This document shows positions 56,021-63,150 of a stretch of DNA of 64,000 nt, piece by piece. The notes below the pieces were generated by a model, which was not told the DNA's origin, did not search any database, and was given only the letters and a program-made list of their open reading frames with translations. How positions within the stretch are numbered: the stretch's first letter is position 1; every line of letters begins with the position of its first letter. Source of the stretch: Nocardioides sp. SLBN-35 (GTDB lineage Bacteria > Actinomycetota > Actinomycetes > Propionibacteriales > Nocardioidaceae). The stretch is taken from the NCBI RefSeq assembly GCF_006715725.1, contig NZ_VFNU01000001.1:372001-436000 (forward strand), given 5' to 3'. Made by a program: the position numbers and the translations under genes.

Positions 56021-57400
56021 CTAGCCCACCAGGCCCACGAGGAACGTCCCCATGCCGAGCGCCGCGCACAGCCCGAGCGTCCGCAGCGGGCTCCACCCGC
56101 GCCCGAACATCACGCCGAGCGCGACGGCGGTGATCGCGAACGCGACCGGGTCCCACGACCCGAGGACGGGTACGTCGACGTGCACCCACCCGGCCTCGAC
56201 CGTGCGGTTGCGGCCGAACAGGTTGTGCAGGGCGAAGAAGACGGCGAGGTTCGCGATCACCCCGACGACGGCGGCGGTGATGCCGGTGAGGGCGGCACCG
56301 AGGCCGCGGTTGTCACGCACCCGCTCGACGTACGGCGCGCCGAGCAGGACGAACAGGAAGCACGGCACGAAGGTCACCCAGGTGACCAGCAGGGAGGCGA
56401 GCACGGCGGCGAGCCACGGGTCGAGTGAGCCGGGGTGGCGGTAGGCGCCGACGAAGGCGACGAACTGGACGACCATGATCAGGGGCCCGGGGGTGGTCTC
56501 GGCGAGCGCGAGGCCGCGGACCATCTCGCCCGGAGCCAGCCAGTGGAAGACTCCGACGGCCTGCTGGGCGACGTACGACAGCACGGCGTAGGCACCGCCG
56601 AAGGTGACGACCGCGGCGCCGGAGAAGAACAGCCCCTGGTCCACGAAGACGGAGGTGCCGGTCGTGGAGGCGAGTACGGCGAACGCGGCCACCGGCGCGA
56701 ACCACAGCACCGCCCCGACCAGGAGGACGCTCCCGGAGCGCCGCACCGTCGGCAGCTCGTGGTGCAGCGCGTCGTCGCTGATCAGCGGCTCGGGCCCGTC
56801 CTCACCGGCGGGCGTCGGTGGCTCGCGCAGGGCCGGAAAGCGCAGGCTGACCAGCCAGCCGAGCACGCCAGCGGCGAAGACCACGGCCGGGAACGGCACG
56901 GCGAAGAAGGTGAGCGCGGCGAAGGAGGCGACCGCGATGGCGACCAGTGCGGGGTGGTGCAGCGCGCGCTTCCCGACCCGCTGCACGGCCTGGACGACGA
57001 TCGCGATCACCGCCGGCGCGACCCCGGCGAAGAGCGCGGTGACGACGTCGGTCTCGCCGTACCCCACATAGATCCCCGACAGCGCGAGCAGGGCGAGCAT
57101 CCCGGGGAGCACGAAGAGGCTGCCCGCGATCAGGCCGCCGCGGATGCCGTTGAGCAGCCAGCCGGTGTAGATCGCGAGCTGCTGGGCCTCGGGTCCGGGC
57201 AGCAGCATGCAGAAGTTGAGCGCGTGCAGGAACCGCTTCTGCCCGATCCACCGCTTCTCGTCGACCAGCTTGTGCTGCATGACCGCGATCTGGCCGGCCG
57301 GTCCGCCGAAGGTCTGCAGTGAGATCTGGAACCACGCCCGGGTGGCCTCCCGCAGCGGGATGACGTCGTCTCCGACGGGGTGGGGCTGGTTCGTCACCAC
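56021..57400 (-). CDS. chrA: Chromate transporter ChrA, two-domain form
   Basis: 459 aa from GTG 57400 (GTG 57397 or TTG 57412 also possible; no clear SD). Two homologous CHR halves: FQISLQTFGGPAGQIAVMQHKLVDEKRWIGQKRFLHALNFCMLLPGPEAQQLAIYTGWLLNG, and VTFGGAYAVLSYVAQQAVGVFHWLAPGEMVRGLALAETTPGPLIMVVQFVAFVGAY. These carry the FGG, PGP and TTPGP hallmarks of the CHR family. About 10-12 helices. Expected to expel chromate. Starts 15 bp after the CDF gene stop, so cotranscribed with zinc efflux. Confidence 0.92.
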   Translation of the reverse strand: MVTNQPHPVGDDVIPLREATRAWFQISLQTFGGPAGQIAVMQHKLVDEKRWIGQKRFLHALNFCMLLPGPEAQQLAIYTGWLLNGIRGGLIAGSLFVLPGMLALLALSGIYVGYGETDVVTALFAGVAPAVIAIVVQAVQRVGKRALHHPALVAIAVASFAALTFFAVPFPAVVFAAGVLGWLVSLRFPALREPPTPAGEDGPEPLISDDALHHELPTVRRSGSVLLVGAVLWFAPVAAFAVLASTTGTSVFVDQGLFFSGAAVVTFGGAYAVLSYVAQQAVGVFHWLAPGEMVRGLALAETTPGPLIMVVQFVAFVGAYRHPGSLDPWLAAVLASLLVTWVTFVPCFLFVLLGAPYVERVRDNRGLGAALTGITAAVVGVIANLAVFFALHNLFGRNRTVEAGWVHVDVPVLGSWDPVAFAITAVALGVMFGRGWSPLRTLGLCAALGMGTFLVGLVG

Positions 57401-57415
57401 GCCATTCAACAAGGC

Positions 57416-58378
57416 TCAGGTGGCGGCCGGGTGAACGTGCACGACCATCGTCTCCAGGTGGGGTACGGCGAGCCGCAGCGACCGCTCGACGTCGTCGGCG
57501 ACCGCGTGCGCCTCGCCCACGCTCAGGTCGGGCGCGACCCGGACGACGAGGTCGCCCTCGATTCGGTGCCCGGTCCAGCGGGCGCGGACCCTGTCGACAC
57601 CGGCGATCCCGGGCACCGTGCTCGCCGCGGTGGTGAGCTCGTCGATGACCCCGTCCTCGACGCCGTCCATCAGCCGGCGTACGACGGTCCGCATGGTCGC
57701 GACCAGGACGACCAGGATCATCAGGCCGATGAGCAGCCCGACGACCGCGTCGGCGCGGGCGATCCCGGACCAGACGCCGATCACGCCGCCGACGACCGCG
57801 ACCGAGCTGAGCCCGTCGGCGCGGGCGTGCTGACCCTCGGCGATCAGCGCCGCCGAGTGGATGCGGCGCCCAGCCCGGATCCGGTACGCCGCGACGACCT
57901 CGTTGCCGAGGAAGCCGACCACGCCGGCCGCGAACACCCAGCCCAGGTTGGTGATCTGCCGGGGATGCACGAGTGCGTCGAGGGCGTCGACGATGATCCA
58001 TACCGCAGATGCCGCGATCACCAGGCCGATGAACAGGCCGACCAGGTCCTCGGCGCGGCGCAGCCCGTAGGGGTAGCGGCGCGTGCTCGGTCGCCGGCCG
58101 ATCCGGAACGCCACCACCAGCGGGATCGTCGTCGCCGCGTGGCCGAGGTTGTGCACCGTGTCGGCCATCAGTGCGGTGGATCCCGACATCGCCACGATCA
58201 CCAGCTGGGCCGCCGCCGTCGCCATCATCCCGGCGAGGCCGATCCAGGCCGCACGGATGCCGACCCCGCTGCTCTCGGCCGCGTCGCGGATCCCGGGCGC
58301 CGCGTCGTGGGAGTGCGGTAGGACGATGTGCCGGATCCGGGCTGTCAGCCCGTGGTGGTGGTCGTGGTGCTCCGCCAT
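57416..58378 (-). CDS. Cation diffusion facilitator (Zn/Co/Cd efflux)
   Basis: 320 aa from ATG 58378, which gives the His-rich start MAEHHDHHHG; further upstream ATGs would run into the operator. Six helices with the A-site residues in helix 2 (STALMADTVHNLGHAATTIPLV: H and D) and helix 5 (HARADGLSSVAVVGGVIGVWSG: H and D), followed by a cytoplasmic ferredoxin-like domain (GIAGVDRVRARWTGHRIEGDLVVRV). Proton-coupled efflux of zinc-like cations. Divergent from an ArsR-type sensor with a complete zinc site. Confidence 0.93.
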   Translation of the reverse strand: MAEHHDHHHGLTARIRHIVLPHSHDAAPGIRDAAESSGVGIRAAWIGLAGMMATAAAQLVIVAMSGSTALMADTVHNLGHAATTIPLVVAFRIGRRPSTRRYPYGLRRAEDLVGLFIGLVIAASAVWIIVDALDALVHPRQITNLGWVFAAGVVGFLGNEVVAAYRIRAGRRIHSAALIAEGQHARADGLSSVAVVGGVIGVWSGIARADAVVGLLIGLMILVVLVATMRTVVRRLMDGVEDGVIDELTTAASTVPGIAGVDRVRARWTGHRIEGDLVVRVAPDLSVGEAHAVADDVERSLRLAVPHLETMVVHVHPAAT

Positions 58379-58383
58379 GTCCC

Positions 58384-58405
58384 CATATTGAGACATGCTC
58401 ATATG
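58384..58405. promoter_or_regulatory. AT-rich operator between CDF and ArsR-type zinc sensor
   Basis: CATAT-T-GAG-ACATG-CTCATATG: an 8-bp inverted repeat with a one-base bulge in the left arm, in an AT-rich 58-bp gap. Similar to SmtB/CzrA-type operators in composition and position. Confidence 0.6.
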
Positions 58406-58436
58406 TGCATGCAAGTGCGGAATCGCGGACACTACG

Positions 58437-58802
58437 ATGCGAGGCGTGGGACACGGAGAGCGCCACCGCGCGCCGCGCGAGCTCGACGCCGCGGCGGCGA
58501 AGTCGATCGCGGCGACCCTTCAGGCCCTGGCCACCCCGAGCCGGCTGCTGATCCTCGACCGGCTGCGCCGCGGGCCCGCGACGGTCTCCGAGCTGGTCGA
58601 GTCGATCGGGATGGAGCAACCAGCGGTCTCCCAGCAGCTCCGGGTGCTGCGCAACCTCGGCCTCGTGACCGGCAACCGTGACGGGCGCAGCATCGTCTAC
58701 GAGCTCTACGACGACCACGTCGCCGAGCTGCTCGACCAGGCGATCTACCACGCCGAGCACCTCCGGCTCGGACTCGCGAGCCCTCAGCACAACGCGCGGT
58801 AG
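58437..58802 (+). CDS. ArsR/SmtB-family zinc sensor (CzrA/SmtB type)
   Basis: 121 aa from ATG 58437. Winged helix LATPSRLLILDRLRRGPATVSELVESIG and EQPAVSQQLRVLRNLGLVTGNRDGRSIVYEL. In the last helix D92, H94, H105 and H108 match the alpha-5 site DxH-x10-Hx2H of SmtB, CzrA and NmtR, which senses Zn2+, Co2+ or Ni2+. Metal binding should release the operator and induce the divergent CDF exporter and chrA. Confidence 0.92.
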   Translation: MRGVGHGERHRAPRELDAAAAKSIAATLQALATPSRLLILDRLRRGPATVSELVESIGMEQPAVSQQLRVLRNLGLVTGNRDGRSIVYELYDDHVAELLDQAIYHAEHLRLGLASPQHNAR

Positions 58803-58842
58803 CTCCCCACGACCGGGACGCCTGACGGTGCACGCTCGAGGG

Positions 58843-59592
58843 TCACGCCAGCCGTGACAGCCGGTGCGCCTCCTCGAGCAGCAGCCTGCCGAGCACCGGC
58901 TGCCGGTCTCGCCGGAAACGCTGCTCGACCCCGGTCAGGGTCAGCGCCCACTCCGGACGCCCGGACTTGTCGAAGACCGCGGCGGCCATGCCCCAGGAGC
59001 CCTCGACGACGTGGCCGGGGTTCACGGACCATCCGGTACGACGGGTCGCAGCCAGCCGCCGGCGGATCGCCGCCGCGGAGTGCTGCTCGCCCCACTCGGC
59101 GGTGAGGTCGACCCGGGCGAGGAAGTCGTCGATCTCGCGGTCGGGCAGGTGGGCGAGGATCGCGATGCCGGCGGACACGACGCCGAGGGGGAAGCGGGCG
59201 CTCTCGTAGAGGACGTAGGAACGGATCGGGAAGTCGCCGTCCTCGCGGAGCAGGACGACCGTCTCGTCGCCACGGCGCACCGAGAAGAACGCGCTCTCGC
59301 CGGTCTCCTTCGCCAGTCGCAGCACGCTCGCCCGGGCCTCGTTGGTGAGGTCGTAGCGGGCGGCGGCGGCCATGCCGAGGACGTAGGCCTCGGGGCCGAG
59401 GAACCACCGCCCGGTCTGCGGGTCGCGGTCGGCGAGACCCTCGGCGGCGAGCGACTCGAGCAACCGGTGGGTGGTCGCGCGCGGCTGGTCGGTGAGGGCG
59501 GCGAGCGCGGTGGTCGTCGTACCGGACTCGGCGGTGGACAGGGCGCGGAGCAGGGCGGCGACCTTCTCGACGACGCCCGGTGCGCGTTCCAC
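58843..59592 (-). CDS. IclR-family transcriptional regulator
   Basis: 249 aa from GTG 59592. N-terminal winged helix: VEKVAALLRALSTAESGTTTTALAALTDQPRATTHRLLESLAAEGLADRDPQTGRWFLG. C-terminal GAF-like effector domain with ESAFFSVRRGDETVVLLREDG, RFPLGVVSAGIAILAHL and GHVVEGSWGMAAAVFDKSGRPEWALTLTG. IclR proteins commonly control aromatic or keto-acid catabolism beside CoA transferase genes, as here. A 23-bp palindrome sits 11 bp upstream of its start. Effector unknown. Confidence 0.9.
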   Translation of the reverse strand: MERAPGVVEKVAALLRALSTAESGTTTTALAALTDQPRATTHRLLESLAAEGLADRDPQTGRWFLGPEAYVLGMAAAARYDLTNEARASVLRLAKETGESAFFSVRRGDETVVLLREDGDFPIRSYVLYESARFPLGVVSAGIAILAHLPDREIDDFLARVDLTAEWGEQHSAAAIRRRLAATRRTGWSVNPGHVVEGSWGMAAAVFDKSGRPEWALTLTGVEQRFRRDRQPVLGRLLLEEAHRLSRLA

Positions 59593-59603
59593 GAGGAGAT
59601 CCT

Positions 59604-59626
59604 ACGCGTCCATTCAGTGGACGCGT
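59604..59626. promoter_or_regulatory. Palindromic operator of the IclR regulator
   Basis: A perfect 9-bp inverted repeat ACGCGTCCA / TGGACGCGT around the 5-nt centre TTCAG, in the gap between iclR and the divergent CoA transferase genes. It probably serves for autoregulation and control of the transferase operon. Confidence 0.7.
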
Positions 59627-59687
59627 CCGGCCGGGAGCATCCGCGCACCGGTCACTTCGTTGACGGGACCGGTGGTTCTCGGCGGTG

Positions 59688-60401
59688 ATGGCTGTCATGA
59701 GGAAGCTGGTGGACGACGCCCGTACGGCGGTGGCCGAGCGGGTCCGGGACGGAATGACGATCGCCGTGGGCGGCTTCGGCCTGTGCGGCATCCCGCGCGA
59801 CCTGATCGAGGCGGTGCGCGACAGCGGCGTGCGCGACCTGACCATCGTGTCGAACAACATGGGCGTCGACGGCAAGGGCCTCGGCGTGCTGCTGGAGAAC
59901 AGCCAGGTCGCCAAGGTGATCGCGTCGTACGTCGGCGAGAACAAGCTCTTCGCGCAGCAGTACCTCGACGGCGCGCTCGAGGTGGAGTTCTGCCCGCAGG
60001 GCACGCTCGCCGAGCGGCTGCGCGCCGGCGGCTCCGGCATCGCCGGCTTCTACACCCGCACCGGCGTCGGCACCGAGGTCGCCGAGGGCAAGCCGCACGA
60101 GGTGTTCGACGGCGAGACCTTCGTGCTCGAGCGCGGCATCGTGGCCGACCTCGCGCTGGTCCACGCCCACACCGCGGACGCCGAAGGCAACCTGCGCTAC
60201 CGGATGACCGCCCGCAACTTCAACCCGCTGGTCGCGATGAGCGGTCGGGTCTGCATCGCCGAGGCCGAGCACGTCCTCGACGGCTTCCTCGACCCGGACG
60301 AGGTGATCACGCCCGGCATCTTCGTCGACGTCACCGTCCGGGCGAGCGAGCGGCCCAAGGACATCGAGCAGCGCGTCGTGCGCGAGAGGGTGGGTGCCTG
60401 A
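59688..60401 (+). CDS. 3-oxoacid CoA-transferase, subunit A
   Basis: 237 aa from ATG 59688 (ATG 59697 possible). Class I CoA transferase alpha subunit: [101 protein letters not shown] (here [11 protein letters not shown]). Pairs with subunit B 1 bp downstream. Moves CoA from succinyl-CoA to a 3-oxoacid such as acetoacetate or 3-oxoadipate. No other beta-ketoadipate gene is in view, so the acid is unsettled. Confidence 0.92.
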   Translation: MAVMRKLVDDARTAVAERVRDGMTIAVGGFGLCGIPRDLIEAVRDSGVRDLTIVSNNMGVDGKGLGVLLENSQVAKVIASYVGENKLFAQQYLDGALEVEFCPQGTLAERLRAGGSGIAGFYTRTGVGTEVAEGKPHEVFDGETFVLERGIVADLALVHAHTADAEGNLRYRMTARNFNPLVAMSGRVCIAEAEHVLDGFLDPDEVITPGIFVDVTVRASERPKDIEQRVVRERVGA

Positions 60402-60402
60402 C

Positions 60403-61041
60403 ATGGCCTGGAGTCGCGACGAGATGGCGGCCATCGCCGCCCGCGAGCTGAACGACGGCGACTACGTCAACCTCGGCATCGGCATCCCGACCCTGGTCGC
60501 CGACCACCTGCCGCCGGGCGTCAACGTGCTGCTGCAGAGCGAGAACGGCCTGCTCGGCATGGGCCCGTTCCCCTACGAGGGCGAGGAGGACGCCGACCTG
60601 ATCAACGCCGGCAAGCAGACGGTCACGACCGCGCCGGGCGCCTCCTTCTTCGACTCCGCGACGAGCTTCGCGATGATCCGCGGCGGCCACGTCGACATCG
60701 CCATCCTCGGCGCGCTGCAGGTCGCCGCCAACGGCGACCTGGCCAACTGGACCGTTCCCGGCAAGCTGGTCAAGGGCATGGGCGGCGCGATGGACCTGGT
60801 CGCCGGCACCCGCCGCGTCGTCGTGATCACCGACCACGTCGCCAAGGACGGCACGCCCAAGATCGTCGAGCGCTGCACGCTGCCGCTCACCGGCGCCGCC
60901 GTGGTCGACCGGATCATCACCGACCTCGCGGTCCTCGACGTCACCCCCGAGGGCCTGGCCCTCGTCGACGTCGCGCCCGGCATCGACGCCGCGAAGGTCC
61001 GTGAGCTGACCGGCGCGCCGCTCCTCGACCCGGAGCGGTGA
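60403..61041 (+). CDS. 3-oxoacid CoA-transferase, subunit B
   Basis: 212 aa from ATG 60403 with GAGGGTGGG upstream. The catalytic glutamate lies in [21 protein letters not shown] (the SENG motif, E near 49), preceded by [14 protein letters not shown] and followed by [23 protein letters not shown] and [25 protein letters not shown]. All are standard for the beta subunit of class I enzymes. Convergent with the receiver-domain gene, 8-bp gap. Confidence 0.94.
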   Translation: MAWSRDEMAAIAARELNDGDYVNLGIGIPTLVADHLPPGVNVLLQSENGLLGMGPFPYEGEEDADLINAGKQTVTTAPGASFFDSATSFAMIRGGHVDIAILGALQVAANGDLANWTVPGKLVKGMGGAMDLVAGTRRVVVITDHVAKDGTPKIVERCTLPLTGAAVVDRIITDLAVLDVTPEGLALVDVAPGIDAAKVRELTGAPLLDPER

Positions 61042-61049
61042 CGCGCGGC

Positions 61050-61445
61050 TCAACCGACGTCGAGCCGCTGGGCGAGGGCGGTGACGACGTCGGACGGCGC
61101 GTGGGCCTTGTCGAACGCCCGGTCGATGCCCACCCGGGCGCGGACGGTGGGGTCCAGGTCCGCTGAGCTGTAGGTGATGACGACCAGCTCGGGGTGGTCC
61201 GCCCGCAGCCGCGGGATGAGGTCGAGGCCGCTCATGTCGGGCAGGTGGATGTCGCAGATGGCGGCGTCCAGCCGCGCCCCGGTGCTGACCCGGAGCGCGG
61301 TGACGGCATCGGCGGCGGCACCGGCGAGCATCAGGGGCGCCGTGCTCCCGACGAGCTCGGACAGGACGAGGAGCAGCAGCGGGTTGTCCTCGACCACGAG
61401 CACGGACGCCGTCCTGCTCATCGTGGCCTCGGGGATCGCGTTCAT
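61050..61445 (-). CDS. Stand-alone response regulator receiver protein
   Basis: 131 aa from ATG 61445, which overlaps the ligase stop (ATGA); ATG 61421 is an alternative. A single receiver domain: SVLVVEDNPLLLLVLSELVG (acidic pocket), AAICDIHLPDMSGLDLIPRL (phospho-acceptor Asp), VVITYSSAD (Thr/Ser switch position) and AFDKAHAPSDVVTAL (Lys). No output domain. Translational coupling to an acyl-CoA ligase is unusual; it might tune ligase activity by protein contact or belong to a phosphorelay elsewhere. Confidence 0.87.
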   Translation of the reverse strand: MNAIPEATMSRTASVLVVEDNPLLLLVLSELVGSTAPLMLAGAAADAVTALRVSTGARLDAAICDIHLPDMSGLDLIPRLRADHPELVVITYSSADLDPTVRARVGIDRAFDKAHAPSDVVTALAQRLDVG

Positions 61446-62974
61446 GTCAGCTGCTGCTTGATCTCGGTCTTGAGCACCTTGCCGACCCGGGAGCGCGGCA
61501 GGTCGTCCCAGACCTCCACCTGCTTGGGCGTCTTGACGCTGCCGATCCGCTCCTTCACGAACGCCCGCACCTCCTCGGGCGTGACCGACCGACCCGGCCG
61601 CAGCTGCAGGACGGCGGTGAGCCGTTCGCCCCACTTCTCGTCGGGCAGCCCGACCACCGCGCAGTCGGCGACGGCCGGGTGGGCCATCAGCGCCTGCTCG
61701 ACCTCGGTGGAGTAGACGTTGAAGCCGCCGGTGATCACCATGTCCTTGGCGCGGTCGACGATGTGCAGGAAGCCCTCGTCGTCGAGGAACCCGATGTCGC
61801 CCGTGTGGTGCCAGCCGTACGCCGACGCCTCGGCCGTCGCGTCCGGGTTCTTGTAGTAGCCCCGCATCACCAGGGAGCTGCGCACCACGATCTCGCCGCG
61901 CTCGCCGGGCGCGAGTAGCGTCCCGTCGTCGCCCATCATCGCCACCGTGACCAGCGGCGCCGGGCGTCCCGCCGAGGAGAGCCGCTCGACCGCGATCGAC
62001 CCGTCGTCTCGGAAGTGGTCGCGCGGCGCCATCGTGGAGATCATCATGGGCGCCTCGGTCTGGCCGAACAGCTGCGCCATCACCGGTCCGACCCGGGTGA
62101 GCGCCTCCTCCAGCCGCCGGGCCGACATCGGCGCTGCGCCGTACCAGAAGCACTGCAGGGACGAGAGGTCCGTCGTGTCGAGGTCCGGGTGGTCGAGGAC
62201 CATGTAGATCAGCGTCGGCGGCAAGAAGGTGTGGGTCACCCGGTGCTCGGCGACGGCCGCCAGGAAGCCGCCCACGTCGGGGGTCCGCATGACCACGATC
62301 GAGCCGCCCGACGCCAGGACCGGGAAGCACAGCACGCCGGCCGCGTGGGTGAGCGGCGCGAGGGCGAGGTACGTCGGCCGGCCCGGTGCGGCGGGCCACG
62401 GGTAGCCGATCAGGGTCAGCGCCGTCATCGTCTCGAGGTTGGTGCCGGTGAGCATGACGCCCTTGGGCCGGCCGGTGGTGCCGCCGGTGCCGACGATCAT
62501 CGCCAGGTCGTCGTCGGCCGGGCGGTCGACGACCTCCATGCCGCAGGCGAGGAAGTCGTCCCACCCGAGCGCCCAGTCGAACGACCCGTCGAGGCAGACC
62601 AGCGTGGTCACCGCGGGCAGGTCGCCGCGGATCTGGTCGACCAGCCCGGCGTACGACGCCTGGAAGATCAGCGTGGTGCACTCGAACAGGTCGAGCAGCT
62701 CGCGGTTCTCGGCCGCCTCGTTGCGCGGGTTGACCGGGCACCACACGGCGCCGGCGCGGCTGATCCCGAACACGCAGGTGAACGCCACCGGGTCGTTCGA
62801 GGCGAGGATCGCCACCTTGTCGCCCGGCGCGACGCCCCGTCCTGCGAGGGCGGACGCGATCCGTCCGGCGAGGCCTCCCACCTCGTCGTAGGTCCACGTC
62901 CGCCCGTCGCAGACCAGGCAGGCCGCATCGCCCCCCAGCGACGCGCCCTTGTCCAGGTAGTCGACCAGCCGCAC
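61442..62974 (-). CDS. Acyl-CoA synthetase (AMP-binding, ANL superfamily)
   Basis: 510 aa from GTG 62974, with an ideal GAGGAGG 5 nt upstream; a longer frame upstream lies in the inverted-repeat element and is rejected. ATP loop AMIVGTGGTTGRPKGVMLTG, LFGQTEAPMM, YGWHHTGDIGFLDDEGFLHIVDRAKDMVITGGFNVYSTEVEQAL, and the C-terminal catalytic lysine in PRSRVGKVLKTEIKQQL. Forms an acyl-adenylate and then an acyl-CoA; fatty or aromatic acids are candidates. Sits between the partial saccharopine-dehydrogenase-like gene and the receiver gene on the minus strand. Confidence 0.93.
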   Translation of the reverse strand: MRLVDYLDKGASLGGDAACLVCDGRTWTYDEVGGLAGRIASALAGRGVAPGDKVAILASNDPVAFTCVFGISRAGAVWCPVNPRNEAAENRELLDLFECTTLIFQASYAGLVDQIRGDLPAVTTLVCLDGSFDWALGWDDFLACGMEVVDRPADDDLAMIVGTGGTTGRPKGVMLTGTNLETMTALTLIGYPWPAAPGRPTYLALAPLTHAAGVLCFPVLASGGSIVVMRTPDVGGFLAAVAEHRVTHTFLPPTLIYMVLDHPDLDTTDLSSLQCFWYGAAPMSARRLEEALTRVGPVMAQLFGQTEAPMMISTMAPRDHFRDDGSIAVERLSSAGRPAPLVTVAMMGDDGTLLAPGERGEIVVRSSLVMRGYYKNPDATAEASAYGWHHTGDIGFLDDEGFLHIVDRAKDMVITGGFNVYSTEVEQALMAHPAVADCAVVGLPDEKWGERLTAVLQLRPGRSVTPEEVRAFVKERIGSVKTPKQVEVWDDLPRSRVGKVLKTEIKQQLT

Positions 62975-62983
62975 CGACGCCTC

Positions 62984-63150
62984 CTCAGCCTTGATCCGTC
63001 GCTTCGCGCCTGCTGCGCGCCGCCATACGGGCGCGCTGGCGGCGTTGCAGACGCTCGATGGTGCAACCAGACCGCCGTCGCGCCTGCGCCTTGCCATCCC
63101 ACCCGTCTGACGACGCTCGCGACGCCGCGAAGCGACCGATCAAGGCTCAG
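62984..63150. repeat. 167-bp element bounded by 25-bp inverted repeats
   Basis: The outer 25 bp (62984-63008) and the complement of 63126-63150 agree at 23 positions; 117 bp lie between. It fills the intergenic region between two minus-strand genes. The right arm contains the stop codon of the upstream gene (63147-63149); the left arm reaches into the SD of the acyl-CoA synthetase. No open frame of interest inside. Looks like a MITE- or REP-type unit; no target duplication is evident. Confidence 0.8.

Noticed and set aside
55851..56024. 57-codon frame starting in a GTGA overlap with the MFS stop
   Set aside because: It consists mostly of low-complexity Ala/Arg residues and runs through the palindromic element B; no family resemblance or SD of its own, so the overlap looks accidental.
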